Shown one piece after another: positions 1 through 9,522 of a DNA stretch of 64,000 bases. How positions within the stretch are numbered: position 1 is the first letter of the stretch; the number at the start of each line of letters is the position of its first letter. The stretch is from CAVRAW01 sp963716135 (GTDB taxonomy: Bacteria; Planctomycetota; Planctomycetia; Pirellulales; JADZDJ01): the NCBI GenBank assembly GCA_963716135.1, contig OY970289.1, positions 2,046,001-2,110,000 of the forward strand, written 5' to 3'. Both the position numbers and the translations under genes were made by a program. The notes under the pieces are model-generated. The model did not search any database and had not been told where the DNA came from. It saw only the letters and a program-made list of their open reading frames with translations.

Positions 1-76
1 ATTCAGCATGTGTCGACTCTGATTTCGTTCGACCGGTGGATTTGGCCTTATCTGCGCCCTTCGTGGCGCGTGGATT

Positions 77-520
77 TCATCTCGCGTACACCCACCCAAG
101 GAGAACTAGCCAGGCAATCAGCATTAGCCATGGTGCAAAGCGCCAAGGGTGCATGAATGCCCACTTATCGGAACTGACCTCGGCTGGGGGCAAGGTATCT
201 AGCCTTCGGTTCACTTCAAGCGACAGAGCCCGAAACGAAGGCCAAATGCCATGGAGCACTTGGTGACCCTTCCAAAGTGCGTATCCTACAGACGCGCACG
301 TAAACACTCCGACAAGACATACGACTGTAATAGGAAGCGTCCCATAGCTTCGAATTTCCCTTGATATGACACCAAAAGCCGCAAACAATATTGCTTGAGT
401 CGTCCACAGCCAACTGAGCCTGTGGTTCGTGAGGTCGTTTTCGTGTTTCATTCGATCCCAGACGTGCTGCAGTTGTTGTTGCAGATTCGGGATCGACGGC
501 TCGTTTAACGGCTCGGCCAT
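77..520 (-). CDS. Hypothetical membrane protein, two or three TM segments
   Basis: A protein of 147 aa if started at the ATG at 520-518 (MAEPLNEPS...). The frame stays open further upstream, but the extension is Ser/Arg-rich and unlike a protein N-terminus. After a polar N-terminal stretch rich in Gln, His and Arg there are two hydrophobic segments (about residues 43-58 and 64-84) and a third near the C-terminus (WLMLIAWLVLLGWVY). The arrangement resembles small integral membrane proteins of unknown function that carry an NHRLxWLxxxQ-type segment just before the first TM. No catalytic motif is visible. It lies alone at the left edge of the lower-GC accessory region, so its operon context cannot be judged. 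Confidence 0.55.
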   Translation of the reverse strand: MAEPLNEPSIPNLQQQLQHVWDRMKHENDLTNHRLSWLWTTQAILFAAFGVISREIRSYGTLPITVVCLVGVFTCASVGYALWKGHQVLHGIWPSFRALSLEVNRRLDTLPPAEVSSDKWAFMHPWRFAPWLMLIAWLVLLGWVYAR

Positions 521-1952
521 GTCCTGGCGCCTAACGACTGATTCTACAACGAAACTGCTGCGACGGCTCTCGGCGATCAGCTGACTTGTTTTGGATTCTA
601 CCACAAAGTCGACGCCACTAAGCGGCCTCTGCGCACATATCGACAATTTTTTCTACTCGTTCTCTGCCACATCGACTTTGAACCGGCCCCGACATAATGG
701 ACTCGTCTTTGGCTTTCCAAGCAGGGGGGCAGTGGGGACATCCTTAAGGGTAATTGCGGACTAGCTTTCGACGTGCCCTGCAAGCTCTTTATTTTGCTCG
801 GCAGAGATACGGTCGGCAGAACCGCGCATAGCACCGAGTAATGCAAGTTTTTCTCTCACAATTGGTTTCACAAAAATGGAGAGAGCGCCCTACTCAAGGT
901 CCCGAACAAGTCAGAGGTGCACTTGTTCTGCAGAACGGATTTTCAATGGATTTTCGAGAAAGACCTGCGCGACTACGAACGGAGTGTGCAGCACCGGGCG
1001 ATTCAGCTTCGGGCGTACCAATTGGGAGGAACGAGGCCGGCCACTGCATGACGAGCGGAACGCGAGATCGATGCGTCTGACGACTTTCCGGCGGAGTTTG
1101 TTGACCCCTCCAGTCTGGCCCGCACAGCGACAGCAAAGTCTATCTTACGCCGGCCAGATGGGTCAGGAGCACGCTCGACGTTTTGAAATTGAGAGTCATA
1201 CGCCGAAACCAAAACAGAGACGACCGACTTACTGCTCCGGCGCATGCGTTAAATGGGGGCCCCGCTTTGGTGCATCATTGCGCGACCCGTTAGTGGCAAG
1301 CTAGTGCTCGCGATTTGATTTGCACGTAATTCGCCCAATTTTGCTCACGGCGGTTGCTACGCACGAGTCGAAGGCGGACGAAAGCCTTTTGGGTAATCAT
1401 CCAGCTCAGGCTCAGACGCCTTTCCCAAAACAGTTCGCCATTCTGTTTACATTGCGGTTCGGACTTGACGATTATGCCATCGGCGGCCCGGCGTAAGTTG
1501 AAGGTGATTTTGACCCATCACGTGGTATGATTCATCTATAGATCCCACAATTTGAGGACGGACCTGCTTATGCAGATTGCCGGAAGAAACACCGATGCAA
1601 CCTAGTAGTGCGTGGATTGTTTTTTGAATTCGTTGTAGCCTTGTTGCTGATTCGAGAGTCGCAACTAGCTTACTTCCATTCGCATTTTTATCACGGAGAT
1701 TGACCAACAGACCGCAACAGCGGCCATGAGAAAATTCGCGTGAGTTAAGTTCTGCTCCATCGAAACCGCTAACCTGGGCCGCAAGGCCCTTGATGTAAAG
1801 AGGCAGTGCTTGGACCCACGCTCCCGCAAGGGGGCGTCGGGCCTTGTGCTGTTCTTTACGCGCCTTAGCGGGCGTCGATGGGCGGCCTTGGTTTCGACGC
1901 CTCTTTTTGTTTGCGCACAGCAAATCAAAAACACCCTTGCAGAGAGTTATGC
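521..1952. other. Long stretch without a convincing gene
   Basis: About 1.4 kb in which no open frame looks like a protein. Frames at 841-1304 (+) and 1447-1923 (-) are open but of low-complexity, Arg/Ser/Pro-rich composition with no domain, no clear ribosome binding site and competing frames of equal length. The 1447-1923 minus frame (158 codons, very basic N-terminus) is the only one I would keep in reserve. Such a gap is unusual beside the tightly packed core region after 19 kb and fits a decaying or mobile accessory segment. Confidence 0.4.
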
Positions 1953-3095
1953 ATGAACGATGAACAAGCTTCGGCAGACACGATTCAATTTCCTGTCAGC
2001 GTATCGAACGCACCGACGCAGCCGGGTCGCCATGTCATTCCCGTCCACTATTTCGCTCCATTCCAGGGCAAACTGTTGCGGATCGAAAACGACCTAATGG
2101 AAAACTGTTGGACCGGCAAACAGCCGCTCACTGTCACAAATGGCAACCTGCGCATTATGTCGGTAGTGTTCGACGAGACGGCAGGCATCGCCTGTTGCCA
2201 CTTTATGGCGGTGCGAATGGTTGACGGCAAAATCTCGAAGAACTCGATTGAAGAAGTGAACGATGTCACCGTTAGACAAGCGCTGGAAACAACGCACAAC
2301 ACCGGACAAATATTGCCCGACTATATAGAGCAAACGGCTCATTGGCCCGACAATTGGCGAGCGCTGGTAGCACGCGAGTTAAGCATCGCCCCCAATAGCG
2401 TGCATGAAGTGGGCGTGGGCGGACCGCTGTTGACAGCGTTCACCACCCGATACTCGCTCAACAAGGCGGTGCGAATCCATGCAGTGGCGCTACGTTTGAA
2501 ACTAGGCATTCAGCCGATCGTCATTCGCAAGCCAAGGTCAGACTATCGCGGCGTCGTGGAGTTCTCATTCTCAAGCGAACTCAAACCGTGGGACTACGAC
2601 CCATCCGAATACCTGTTGGAAGTCACCGGACACGTCAAGGCGACGTTCGACACCGAAGATTACGGCGACCCACAACCAGCCGGTGAACTGAAACTGCTTA
2701 TCATCAAAATGGCCGAAGCCCGAAAGGCGCGCGTGCAAATCTGCGGAATCTGCGATTGCCATTCCAGCGACATGGAAGAAGTTTGGTCCACCCTTTTCGC
2801 CGACGATGAGTTGAAAGAGGAATTCGACCTTCAATCACCAAGCGGCGATTTGCTCTACCTCGACGAAATTGCATTGTTGCCGGAGTACGAGGACAGCCCA
2901 CTTTATTTCCAGGTGATCGAAACTGCCATCGCTTCGTTCGCCTCGCGCGGGCTGGTTGTCGCTTATCGGACAGCGTTCAACGACGATGCGAAGCGCTGGC
3001 GCAAGTTGAGCTTCAAAGAAATTCCGCGCTCCGAATTGCTGGTGCGTCAAAACCACGTCCGTTGCGGAAGTAGTCCGCGCAGGTTGCAGAGGTAA
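1953..3095 (+). CDS. Hypothetical protein with GNAT-like C-terminal region
   Basis: 380 aa from ATG 1953 (MNDEQASADT). Upstream in-frame codons exist from 1878 but read as non-protein sequence. The N-terminal two thirds is not recognised; it contains a hydrophilic mixed alpha/beta stretch. The last third (about residues 290-370) has the order of a GNAT acyltransferase: a strand ending in LYLDEIALLPEYED, a helix (LYFQVIETAIASFASRG), a strand (LVVAYRT) and a final strand after WRKLSFKEI. The usual acetyl-CoA P-loop (RxxGxG/A) is not obvious, so catalytic activity is uncertain. It is followed after 36 bp by the membrane protein at 3132 on the same strand. Confidence 0.6.
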   Translation: MNDEQASADTIQFPVSVSNAPTQPGRHVIPVHYFAPFQGKLLRIENDLMENCWTGKQPLTVTNGNLRIMSVVFDETAGIACCHFMAVRMVDGKISKNSIEEVNDVTVRQALETTHNTGQILPDYIEQTAHWPDNWRALVARELSIAPNSVHEVGVGGPLLTAFTTRYSLNKAVRIHAVALRLKLGIQPIVIRKPRSDYRGVVEFSFSSELKPWDYDPSEYLLEVTGHVKATFDTEDYGDPQPAGELKLLIIKMAEARKARVQICGICDCHSSDMEEVWSTLFADDELKEEFDLQSPSGDLLYLDEIALLPEYEDSPLYFQVIETAIASFASRGLVVAYRTAFNDDAKRWRKLSFKEIPRSELLVRQNHVRCGSSPRRLQR

Positions 3096-3131
3096 ACATC
3101 CTGATTGTTATGGAGCGGAAAGAGGGCGAGT

Positions 3132-3809
3132 ATGCTTTACTACATTTGTTGGTTACTTTCGGCCGTTGTCGGCGCAATCATTGGAAACGCAAAGGGCCGA
3201 CCAACCGCCGGTGGCTTTTGGGGATTGTTGCTTGGTCCGCTCGGCTGGCTGTTGATCGCATCGGTCCCCGACGAACGGCCCAAGTGCGCAGAATGTTTGA
3301 GCGCAGTGCCGGAAGGCGCGCGGAAGTGCCGTTACTGCGGCTCGGCGATTGAGCAAGTTGAATCGCCTCAAAGCGAATCGGATTTGTATTCCGTGGTGAC
3401 GAATCGCAGTTGGGGCGAGTGCATCGCAGTAGTGGTGGTTGGATCGTTTCTGATGTACGTCTGGCTCAGTTCGAAAGCAAACGAAGAAATGGGCCAGACG
3501 GCACGGATGACATTTGAGCGTGTCGCCGCGGAGTTGCAGAATCCATCGTCAAAGTCTCCCGCCTTAGAAGCATTCGATCGCATCGGGCTATCGCAATACA
3601 GGCGCCTTACAGGCGGAATGCGGTATACCGAGGTCTGCGCGATTTTCGGACGAATGGGGACGGAAGTAGCGCACAATTCCGTCGCTGGCATCCGGGATAT
3701 AACGGTCGATACAACCAGCTATTATTGGACAAACAGCGACGGATCGAATGTCGTTGCTGTTTTCCAAAACTCAAAATTGATTTCTAAAGCACAAGCTGGA
3801 CTACGCTGA
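3132..3809 (+). CDS. Membrane protein with zinc ribbon and BamE/SmpA-like C-terminal domain
   Basis: 225 aa from ATG 3132. Visible order: an N-terminal hydrophobic hairpin (residues 3-50, glycine-rich, PLGWLLIASVPDE at its end, as in 'phospholipase_D-nuclease N / TM2-like' small membrane modules), a zinc ribbon (CAEC ... CRYC, about residues 56-74), a further TM segment (ECIAVVVVGSFLMYVWL), then a soluble domain beginning GMRYTEVCAIFGRMG and ending VVAVFQNSKLISKAQAGL. The last part matches the two-helix, three-strand layout of BamE/SmpA-like domains, in which a GMxxxEVxxxLG turn is typical. The zinc ribbon would face the cytoplasm. No function is established for this combination. Confidence 0.6.
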   Translation: MLYYICWLLSAVVGAIIGNAKGRPTAGGFWGLLLGPLGWLLIASVPDERPKCAECLSAVPEGARKCRYCGSAIEQVESPQSESDLYSVVTNRSWGECIAVVVVGSFLMYVWLSSKANEEMGQTARMTFERVAAELQNPSSKSPALEAFDRIGLSQYRRLTGGMRYTEVCAIFGRMGTEVAHNSVAGIRDITVDTTSYYWTNSDGSNVVAVFQNSKLISKAQAGLR

Positions 3810-4133
3810 GCAATCAGACTTGAGTGGTTACTGGCGCGAATCGCGGGTCAAGTTGCTGGACGTGAACTGCATTGAGTGGGACACGGCAATCACGTGCGTC
3901 TCGAAGAAAAGGCCCCGGCGCCCTTCTTGAGTCGCCCGTAAAATGCAGTGCCAATATTCAGACTGCGCCCGCAATAGTCGTGAGCTGACATCGACAGCTG
4001 AATGTTGACCTGGCATACGCGAAGCCAAATTCTCATAGCGACTGCCGGCGATTTTGGTCTCGTCCTGGACCCGCGATTACTGGTAGAGTTCGTTGATCAC
4101 AAGCAGGTCGGAGTCTACATCCGGAAGCCAAAA

Positions 4134-4415
4134 ATGCATCCTCATCTTCGTTTGCTAAGCAAGCTGCGCTGGTGGATGTGGATCATTGCAGTTCCCATCG
4201 TTTACGCTACGTGCCGGTGGCTTATCCCGGCATGGCTCGAACGACCGCTTGAATTCCATAGCAGCACTCCGGACGCAGCTATGGATTTCGCAAAACAAGT
4301 CATGAATAACGGACGAGCGCAGTTCTTCCAGTGGCTTGCACCACTGGCATCGGGAGGGATCATCTTTTTATGGTTAATCACATGGCTCGCTCAAGTCGAA
4401 GAGCGTCTTGATTAG
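4134..4415 (+). CDS. Small hypothetical membrane protein
   Basis: 93 aa from ATG 4134 (MHPHLRLL); the frame is open from 4002, but that extension looks non-coding. There are two hydrophobic segments, WWMWIIAVPIVYATCRWLI near the N-terminus and WLAPLASGGIIFLWLITWLA near the C-terminus, separated by a short polar loop, with a charged tail VEERLD. No family is recognised. It is isolated from the upstream gene by about 320 bp in which I see no gene. Confidence 0.4.
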   Translation: MHPHLRLLSKLRWWMWIIAVPIVYATCRWLIPAWLERPLEFHSSTPDAAMDFAKQVMNNGRAQFFQWLAPLASGGIIFLWLITWLAQVEERLD

Positions 4416-4622
4416 ATGCGTCTAGACGATTGCCACAGATCTCAATTGGCTAACGGGCTTTTTTATTGCGCTTTACCGATTCTTGGAGCATTATCCGGTA
4501 ATTAACCCGAGCAGCTAACATCGCGTCGCCAAAACTGCATACGTATATGGGGAGGGGACGCCCGCCCCGGCCGGCCCCCGGCCCGCCGCGCAATTTACAT
4601 TGCCCTTGCCCGGGCTTAATGC

Positions 4623-5241
4623 CTAGCTCTTTTGCTGCTGCCCGCCCGGCCGTCCTTTAGCGCTTGCCGGCGTTGGCTGGGGCCAGTTGATTGAATGGCC
4701 GGCCTGCGCTGCGGCAGCCAGTTGTGCCCGCGCCATACCGTCGATGTGCCAGCCAATGAAAAACAGGGCGCCCAATCGCCAGCCGATAGAACTGCCAGTT
4801 GAACCATCTACGGCTGCCAATCGTGGCGTTCTTAACCTTAGTCTCAGTTTTTACAACCAAGTCATCCACTAGCTTACGGCCGGCCGCCGCATTTTCGGGC
4901 TCGATCGAGTTGTGCATGATATCGACCTCGGCAACGGTGGATGCGACACCTGCCAAAAACCGCGATGGTATGCTATCCATAACTAACTGGCCGTTGCGGC
5001 ACCCGCCAAAGAAGCTTAAGGCCCAACAGCTTACAGCGATCCCTAATGCCCAATCCTGCGCCTGGAGCGTCACCCCGTTTGTTCGTTGCATCGCATAGGC
5101 GATTGCTGCTGCGGCCGCGGCCAACAGGAAGTACACGTATTTTTCCTGCGCCGCCTTCAATTCGACCATGTCTCTTTCAAAACGGGTCATTTCGCGGCGG
5201 GGATCCCCTGCCAGTTCCTTCCTGCCTGGTTGTGCGGCCAT
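4623..5241 (-). CDS. Hypothetical membrane protein, reading frame broken near 4770
   Basis: Starts at ATG 5241 and reads about 158 residues (MAAQPGRKEL...) with two TM segments (YFLLAAAAAAIAYAM and DWALGIAVSCWALSFFGG) before losing its frame at a GGGCGCC run at about 4767-4773. Restoring two bases (GGGCGCGCC) continues sensibly as LFFIGWHIDG..., a third hydrophobic segment and a short Gln/Pro-rich tail ending at the TAG at 4625-4623. The unshifted frame instead gives an Arg-rich tail. Function unknown. This is the only island gene showing the frame damage common in the rest of the window. Confidence 0.5.
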
Positions 5242-5537
5242 CGTACGTCCTCAATGTGGTTCCCAGCTTCGTTTGTATGCAGCGGCGTGCCTGTCCGATT
5301 GGCAATTGACGATTAGGCCAAATGCGCAGTGTACTGTCCAATGTGCCTACGGCAAAAAATTTTGCCGCGCGAAACCCTGGAAAATCACCGGCGGTGGCGC
5401 ACGTCAAATGTTGCGCCTGTTCTTCAGACCCCCATTTAGGAATACGATTTGCTTTCCGAGGTAGTACCCGCCAATCGGGCCTGCCAATTCGACTGCCAAT
5501 CGATCTGTCTTTGTCTCTTTACCCGCGAGGCCAAGCT

Positions 5538-6509
5538 TTGGGCCAACTCGTAAACGCAATTCAGTACGTCACCGGACCGTTGTCGCTAGTCGCCTTCGCG
5601 ATAGCGGCGGCGGCGCTTGTGCAGAGGTTTCGCCTCAAAAATCCGGCGGTGCTAGAGCATGAATATAAGCTGGCCAAGTCGAAGCTCACAAAGGAGAACT
5701 ACTACAAACTTGAGCGGCAAAGGCTACTGAGCTGGACATGGGGAAGCGGTGGCTTGGCCGCGCTATCTTTGGTGGTGTGGCTCGCTTCATTCCTGTTGCC
5801 TATTTATTGGGCAAATCAACCCAAAACGCAGGATGTCGATTTGTTCGCACGCTACGACGGCAAGATTTTGGATGCCGACTTTGTTGCTGACTATCACCTG
5901 CCGAATAGCGGCCCCGGCAAAGCCGACGGCAAGGGCGGCAAAGCCGTGATCCGCGGTATCCCGGCCGACGCAACCAAATTGGACATCCAAGCGGTTCGCG
6001 CAAACGGCTACAAGCCAAAGCCCGACCAGGATTACAAGATCGAAGGCGGGAAGGTCATCATCGAAATGGTCCCGGATACGAAGGTGCCCGAGCACATGGG
6101 AGGCGCAGATATGCCGAACGTGATGCCGTACCTGCCGACGGATGACGAGATGAAGCGGCCGCCCAAAATCAGTGATCCGAAGCTGGTGCTTTTGAGCATG
6201 GCTAACAATACAAGCGACCACCTCAAGCTGTTGTTTTACAACTGCGGCAAGCCCGATAACGCGATCTCGCGCTGGTGGATTCAGGACCTCCCGCCCAATG
6301 TGCAGGACAAGCGTTGCGACAATATCCCTACCGGCAATGGCTGGTTCGTTGCCTACGCAGAATGCCCGGCACGGTGCTATTCCTGCATTGGCACCGTCAA
6401 TGTTCAGGAAACCGATTCGCCCTCGCTGGTAATTGATTCCGCACCGGCGCCACAAAAGTATAAAGGAACTTTCGCAAGTGTTAAGCAATCTGAAAACTCA
6501 ATTCGTTAG
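5538..6509 (+). CDS. Hypothetical membrane-anchored protein with soluble domain
   Basis: 323 aa if started at TTG 5538, which has a GCGAGG just upstream; the open frame reaches back to 5322, but that part is Cys/Arg/Pro-rich and unlikely to be coding. Two TM segments (about residues 12-30 and 70-92) bracket a charged cytoplasmic-type loop with LAKSKLTKENYYKLE. The remainder is soluble: a beta-rich segment around ARYDGKILDADFV, a glycine/lysine linker, then a Cys-containing C-terminal region (FYNCGKPDN, CPARCYSC). The stop overlaps the next gene by 32 bp, so the two are probably translated together. Family not recognised. Confidence 0.55.
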   Translation: MGQLVNAIQYVTGPLSLVAFAIAAAALVQRFRLKNPAVLEHEYKLAKSKLTKENYYKLERQRLLSWTWGSGGLAALSLVVWLASFLLPIYWANQPKTQDVDLFARYDGKILDADFVADYHLPNSGPGKADGKGGKAVIRGIPADATKLDIQAVRANGYKPKPDQDYKIEGGKVIIEMVPDTKVPEHMGGADMPNVMPYLPTDDEMKRPPKISDPKLVLLSMANNTSDHLKLLFYNCGKPDNAISRWWIQDLPPNVQDKRCDNIPTGNGWFVAYAECPARCYSCIGTVNVQETDSPSLVIDSAPAPQKYKGTFASVKQSENSIR

Positions 6510-6984
6510 CTTTGCCGCCGTCGCTGCGGCGTTGGTTTGCATGCTGCTCGCTGGGAAGGCTTCGGCCGCAGACATCTTGACTGTCTACAATGATATGAAC
6601 GGCGCAACGAACTTTTGGCTGATTTCGGAGCACGATGTTGACGGGGTAACCCCGATTAAGCAATTCCCAATTCGCCGTGGACAAACGATCCAAATCCAGC
6701 TTGTTTCGCCAGACCGGTTCTTCCAAGGAACAATTGACGACAAGGCCGAAACTGCGAACGATCCATTGCCGCTGCACCAGATGATCCAGCAAGACCCGAA
6801 TCTGCGGCTAGTGCTGGATGGCGATTTGCGAACGATGACGGAAATGCGATGGGTTTACGACAAATGCCACCGTCGCTGGATGGCGGTGCCGCAGCAGCGC
6901 TCCGTCCGCGTTGCGACGATCCTCCGCTTCCAATTCTCTAACGGACAGGAACAATCGTATTATCTTCCGTCTAAGCTCAAGTAA
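6478..6984 (+). CDS. Hypothetical secreted protein
   Basis: 168 aa from GTG 6478, chosen because AAAGGAAC lies about 8 nt upstream and the start is followed at once by a signal peptide: a basic N-terminus (LSNLKTQF), a hydrophobic core (FAAVAAALVCMLLA) and an AxA cleavage site (KASAAD). The mature part is about 135 aa, mixed alpha/beta, with no recognised domain. It overlaps the end of the upstream membrane protein, suggesting a two-gene operon whose products act at or outside the cytoplasmic membrane. Confidence 0.6.
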   Translation: MLSNLKTQFVSFAAVAAALVCMLLAGKASAADILTVYNDMNGATNFWLISEHDVDGVTPIKQFPIRRGQTIQIQLVSPDRFFQGTIDDKAETANDPLPLHQMIQQDPNLRLVLDGDLRTMTEMRWVYDKCHRRWMAVPQQRSVRVATILRFQFSNGQEQSYYLPSKLK

Positions 6985-7170
6985 ATGCCGTTGAGCCTCC
7001 CGCTCGCTGCCGCCCTCGGGGTGCGGTGCTTTGGATAATCAGACCTACGCTTGCCGATCATCGTCGATGGCGGGCAGGTGTCGCGCTCAATTTATCGCCT
7101 TGAGCCTCGCGGGGTCTTGGCTTTGTTTTGTGGCGAGTTTGAGCTCGACAATGGAACTTTGTCTTACTGG

Positions 7171-8415
7171 TCACAACAACATCGAATTGAGTTTGCTAGT
7201 ACACTTTTCTTCAACCCCTTCGTCTATGGATGTACACGAACAATCATCGTCGTCCCATTCGAAATGCAGCGGCTTAGAGCAGTCCGGAAGACCGAGAATC
7301 TTCTTAATAAATTGAGCAGAGAAGTTCGGTGGCCGGTACTGCGGTTCTTTATCCGACCGAATTCGCTGCAAAACCGTCGGATGGATCAGTGTCTGGTGCT
7401 GGATATACCGGCTGTGAGGCAATCGCTGGCCGCTCGGCGCGTTTTTCGGAAATTTCCGTTTTTTAACGATTTCTGCAAGCCACCACCCCTTAGTAACCAA
7501 AAGGTTGTGCACGAGTTCATTCCAGGGGTCGGCCGGTATTGGTGATAGGTTGCGTACCTGCGCTAGCCGCTCGTCGTCTAACCGCAGTCCTGCATTTCTC
7601 GCCTCCTCCACCATCCAGTCAAAAGTGACTCGCCATAACCCGCCCATGGATTCTGCGTATCCTCCGCCAACATCTGAATGATCACCGGAGAACCAATACT
7701 GTTTGATGTCCTGATGTTCGTCCTCCTGGTGCATGAGATTCTGCTGAAAGAAAATCCGTTTTTCTTCAATCGAGACCGCGTGCCGAATGTAACTTACGCC
7801 CGGATTGTGTACGGTATAAGGAAACGCAACAGGACTCCAAAACCAACCGGCTGAAGATACGGTATCCCAGAGTCCCAGGAAATGAACGGAGAATCTTCGT
7901 TCGGGGTCGCCGGTTTCCTTCGCGAACGTCCATCGGAATTTATTGCAGAGATCCTTGTATTCCTGCCTGGCTTCCCTCCCGTAGCGGCTTTTGCGAATGG
8001 ATTTGTAGATCCGCATGGCATACGGGATCAGTTCGTGATCGCCGCGGAGGATGAGTCCCATCGCGTGGAGCATCCCAGCCAGAACCCGTGCCGTGTAGGC
8101 GCCCCGGCTGAAGCCGAAGATGTAGACTTTGTCTTCGGGTTCCCAAAAATCCATTAGGAACATGTACGCGCTTTGTACGTTGTCTTCGAGCCGCCAAGCC
8201 ATGATTCGGTCGAAGAAATTGCCGAGCTTCGCCTTAAATCTGTTCCACGGGTTCCAGAAAGTCGGGTCGGGGAGAGTTCCAATGCCTGGCTGGTAATACA
8301 AAAGCTGGAGCTTCGGATCGCGATCGAGTGATTGTACGATTCGAATGACATTGCTGTATTCCTTGCCGAATTGGTTATCGGTGCCGTCAAAGCAAACGAC
8401 GATGTTACGACCCAT
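7171..8415 (-). CDS. DUF2235 / Tle1-like alpha/beta hydrolase (putative phospholipase)
   Basis: 414 aa from ATG 8415. The N-terminus RNIVVCFDGTDN is the signature start of the DUF2235 family (Pfam PF09994), which includes the catalytic domain of Tle1-type type VI secretion phospholipase effectors. The nucleophile elbow is present as IFGFSRGAYTARVLAG (about residues 99-114, Ser in GFSRGA). An Asp in the stretch WFSGDHSDVGGGY and later His residues are candidates for the rest of the triad. Length suits a standalone cytosolic enzyme; no signal peptide, no PAAR or VgrG gene and no obvious immunity gene is adjacent, so a secreted T6SS role is not supported here. It is transcribed toward the 5538-6984 pair. 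Confidence 0.8.
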   Translation of the reverse strand: MGRNIVVCFDGTDNQFGKEYSNVIRIVQSLDRDPKLQLLYYQPGIGTLPDPTFWNPWNRFKAKLGNFFDRIMAWRLEDNVQSAYMFLMDFWEPEDKVYIFGFSRGAYTARVLAGMLHAMGLILRGDHELIPYAMRIYKSIRKSRYGREARQEYKDLCNKFRWTFAKETGDPERRFSVHFLGLWDTVSSAGWFWSPVAFPYTVHNPGVSYIRHAVSIEEKRIFFQQNLMHQEDEHQDIKQYWFSGDHSDVGGGYAESMGGLWRVTFDWMVEEARNAGLRLDDERLAQVRNLSPIPADPWNELVHNLLVTKGWWLAEIVKKRKFPKNAPSGQRLPHSRYIQHQTLIHPTVLQRIRSDKEPQYRPPNFSAQFIKKILGLPDCSKPLHFEWDDDDCSCTSIDEGVEEKCTSKLNSMLL

Positions 8416-8683
8416 TGCTGGCGCCCCTTTCAGAGCATTATTCTCCCTTTCCCATTCTTTGGCGACTCAAGCGGGCTGGTCTTTGTCGGTGAATTCGAAG
8501 CTGCCTACAGCGATGGCATTGTAAGCCTTCCCTTGAACCATTTCGAGCATGAAGTGGCGGATCCTGCAATAATCTCGATGCCGACCGAAATGAACCTCGG
8601 CTGGTGCGGAGAGAGTTCAGAATGCTCGTGAAGACCGCACGATTCAGCGTCTTCTACTCGGCGTCGTTGAGCGCAAAGACGTT

Positions 8684-8911
8684 GTGACCGTCGCTACACT
8701 GGCATTTCGGCGAAAAGTCGCCGCCGGACTGCGCTTCCACCACCGCAAAAATGCACCTCGGGCCGAAAGCGGCGGGATCAGCGAGAATAGTCGCGGCCGC
8801 GGTGACACAATCGCCAAGGTGACGACGGCGGTCGGCATCAGGCCGTGTGGCGGCTGCAAGCGCCGGCAAGAGAAGCTGAATGAAATGTTCCCGTACGGAA
8901 CTGCGATCTGA
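8684..8911 (+). CDS. Small CxxC protein, phage-type
   Basis: Up to 75 aa. The C-terminal 40 residues (GDTIAKVTTAVGIRPCGGCKRRQEKL..., ending NEMFPYG) follow a pattern I know from short phage and prophage proteins: GD.I..V....GI...CGC..R...LN..FP. The true start may lie inside the listed frame, since the first 30 residues are Arg-rich and unconvincing. A strong Rho-independent terminator begins 19 bp after the stop, which supports a real transcription unit ending here. Function unknown; the two close cysteines suggest metal binding. Confidence 0.5.
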   Translation: MTVATLAFRRKVAAGLRFHHRKNAPRAESGGISENSRGRGDTIAKVTTAVGIRPCGGCKRRQEKLNEMFPYGTAI

Positions 8912-8929
8912 ACGAAATGCGTATACGCA

Positions 8930-8956
8930 CCCCGCTCCAACCGAGCGGGGTTTTTT
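8930..8956 (+). terminator. Rho-independent terminator
   Basis: Perfect 8-bp stem CCCCGCTC/GAGCGGGG (8930-8937 and 8943-8950), loop of 5 nt, followed by six T (8951-8956). It ends the transcript of the small CxxC gene. On the minus strand there is no T-run, so it should not terminate the convergent gene at 8963. Confidence 0.9.
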
Positions 8957-8962
8957 GTTGCG

Positions 8963-9376
8963 CTAGTTCCTTAATCTATCAAGCTCAGCTTTTGCATGAT
9001 CGAGCCGAATCTCTTGCGTAACCATCGCCTCGTGCCGATCATGCCATGTGGCATCCGCTTCGTGGCGTGCGCGTCGCCCGTCTTCGGCCGCTTGCAGAGC
9101 GGCCCGATTTCGGGGCAGCCTAATTATTATCAATGGTAATTCCCGCTTTTCATCTGGCGTCAAATCCGCGCTTTCCGATTTGCCACTTGCACCTTCAACT
9201 TTGGATCGCACGCTTAATTCCAACAACTCATCCATTTCGTGCTCACGCTCGTCTAATGCTGCCCGGCACTTGTCGTACTCGCGCTGTTCAAAATCCACTA
9301 TCTGAGTTAGCTCCGCTCTGGAAGGGCTTGGTGCCGCTTTATTGCATCCAAGCAGAGTCAACCTGCAACTGAGCAA
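8963..9376 (-). CDS. Putative lipoprotein with coiled-coil
   Basis: 137 aa from ATG 9376. A short hydrophobic N-terminus with LTLLGC reads as a lipobox, giving a lipid-anchored mature protein starting at the Cys. The rest is highly charged and helical (heptad-like EREHEMDELLELS, then HEADATWHDRHE and IRLDHAKAELDRLR), so a coiled coil is likely. It is the last gene of the minus-strand series that starts at 12,825, separated from the previous one by about 145 bp. No family recognised. Confidence 0.55.
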   Translation of the reverse strand: MLSCRLTLLGCNKAAPSPSRAELTQIVDFEQREYDKCRAALDEREHEMDELLELSVRSKVEGASGKSESADLTPDEKRELPLIIIRLPRNRAALQAAEDGRRARHEADATWHDRHEAMVTQEIRLDHAKAELDRLRN

Positions 9377-9522
9377 GAGCTAAGAACCTAGCGATCGCAC
9401 GCATCACCTTTTGACCCCAAGATTAGGACGCCGCCAGAATAACTCGGCTCGGCTAAGAAGTGAAGCGACAGCAATTCCAGCGGAACGATCCGTTGCTCCA
9501 AAGTTCCAGAAGAGCGTTTTTC

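Noticed and set aside
841..1304. Overlapping plus-strand frames of 79 and 142 codons
   Set aside because: No ribosome site, Arg/Ser/Cys-rich composition, and similar frames on the other strand; no evidence of coding.
7171..8415. T6SS effector-immunity module
   Set aside because: No VgrG, PAAR, Hcp or typical immunity gene is present near the DUF2235 gene; only the hydrolase family itself is supported.
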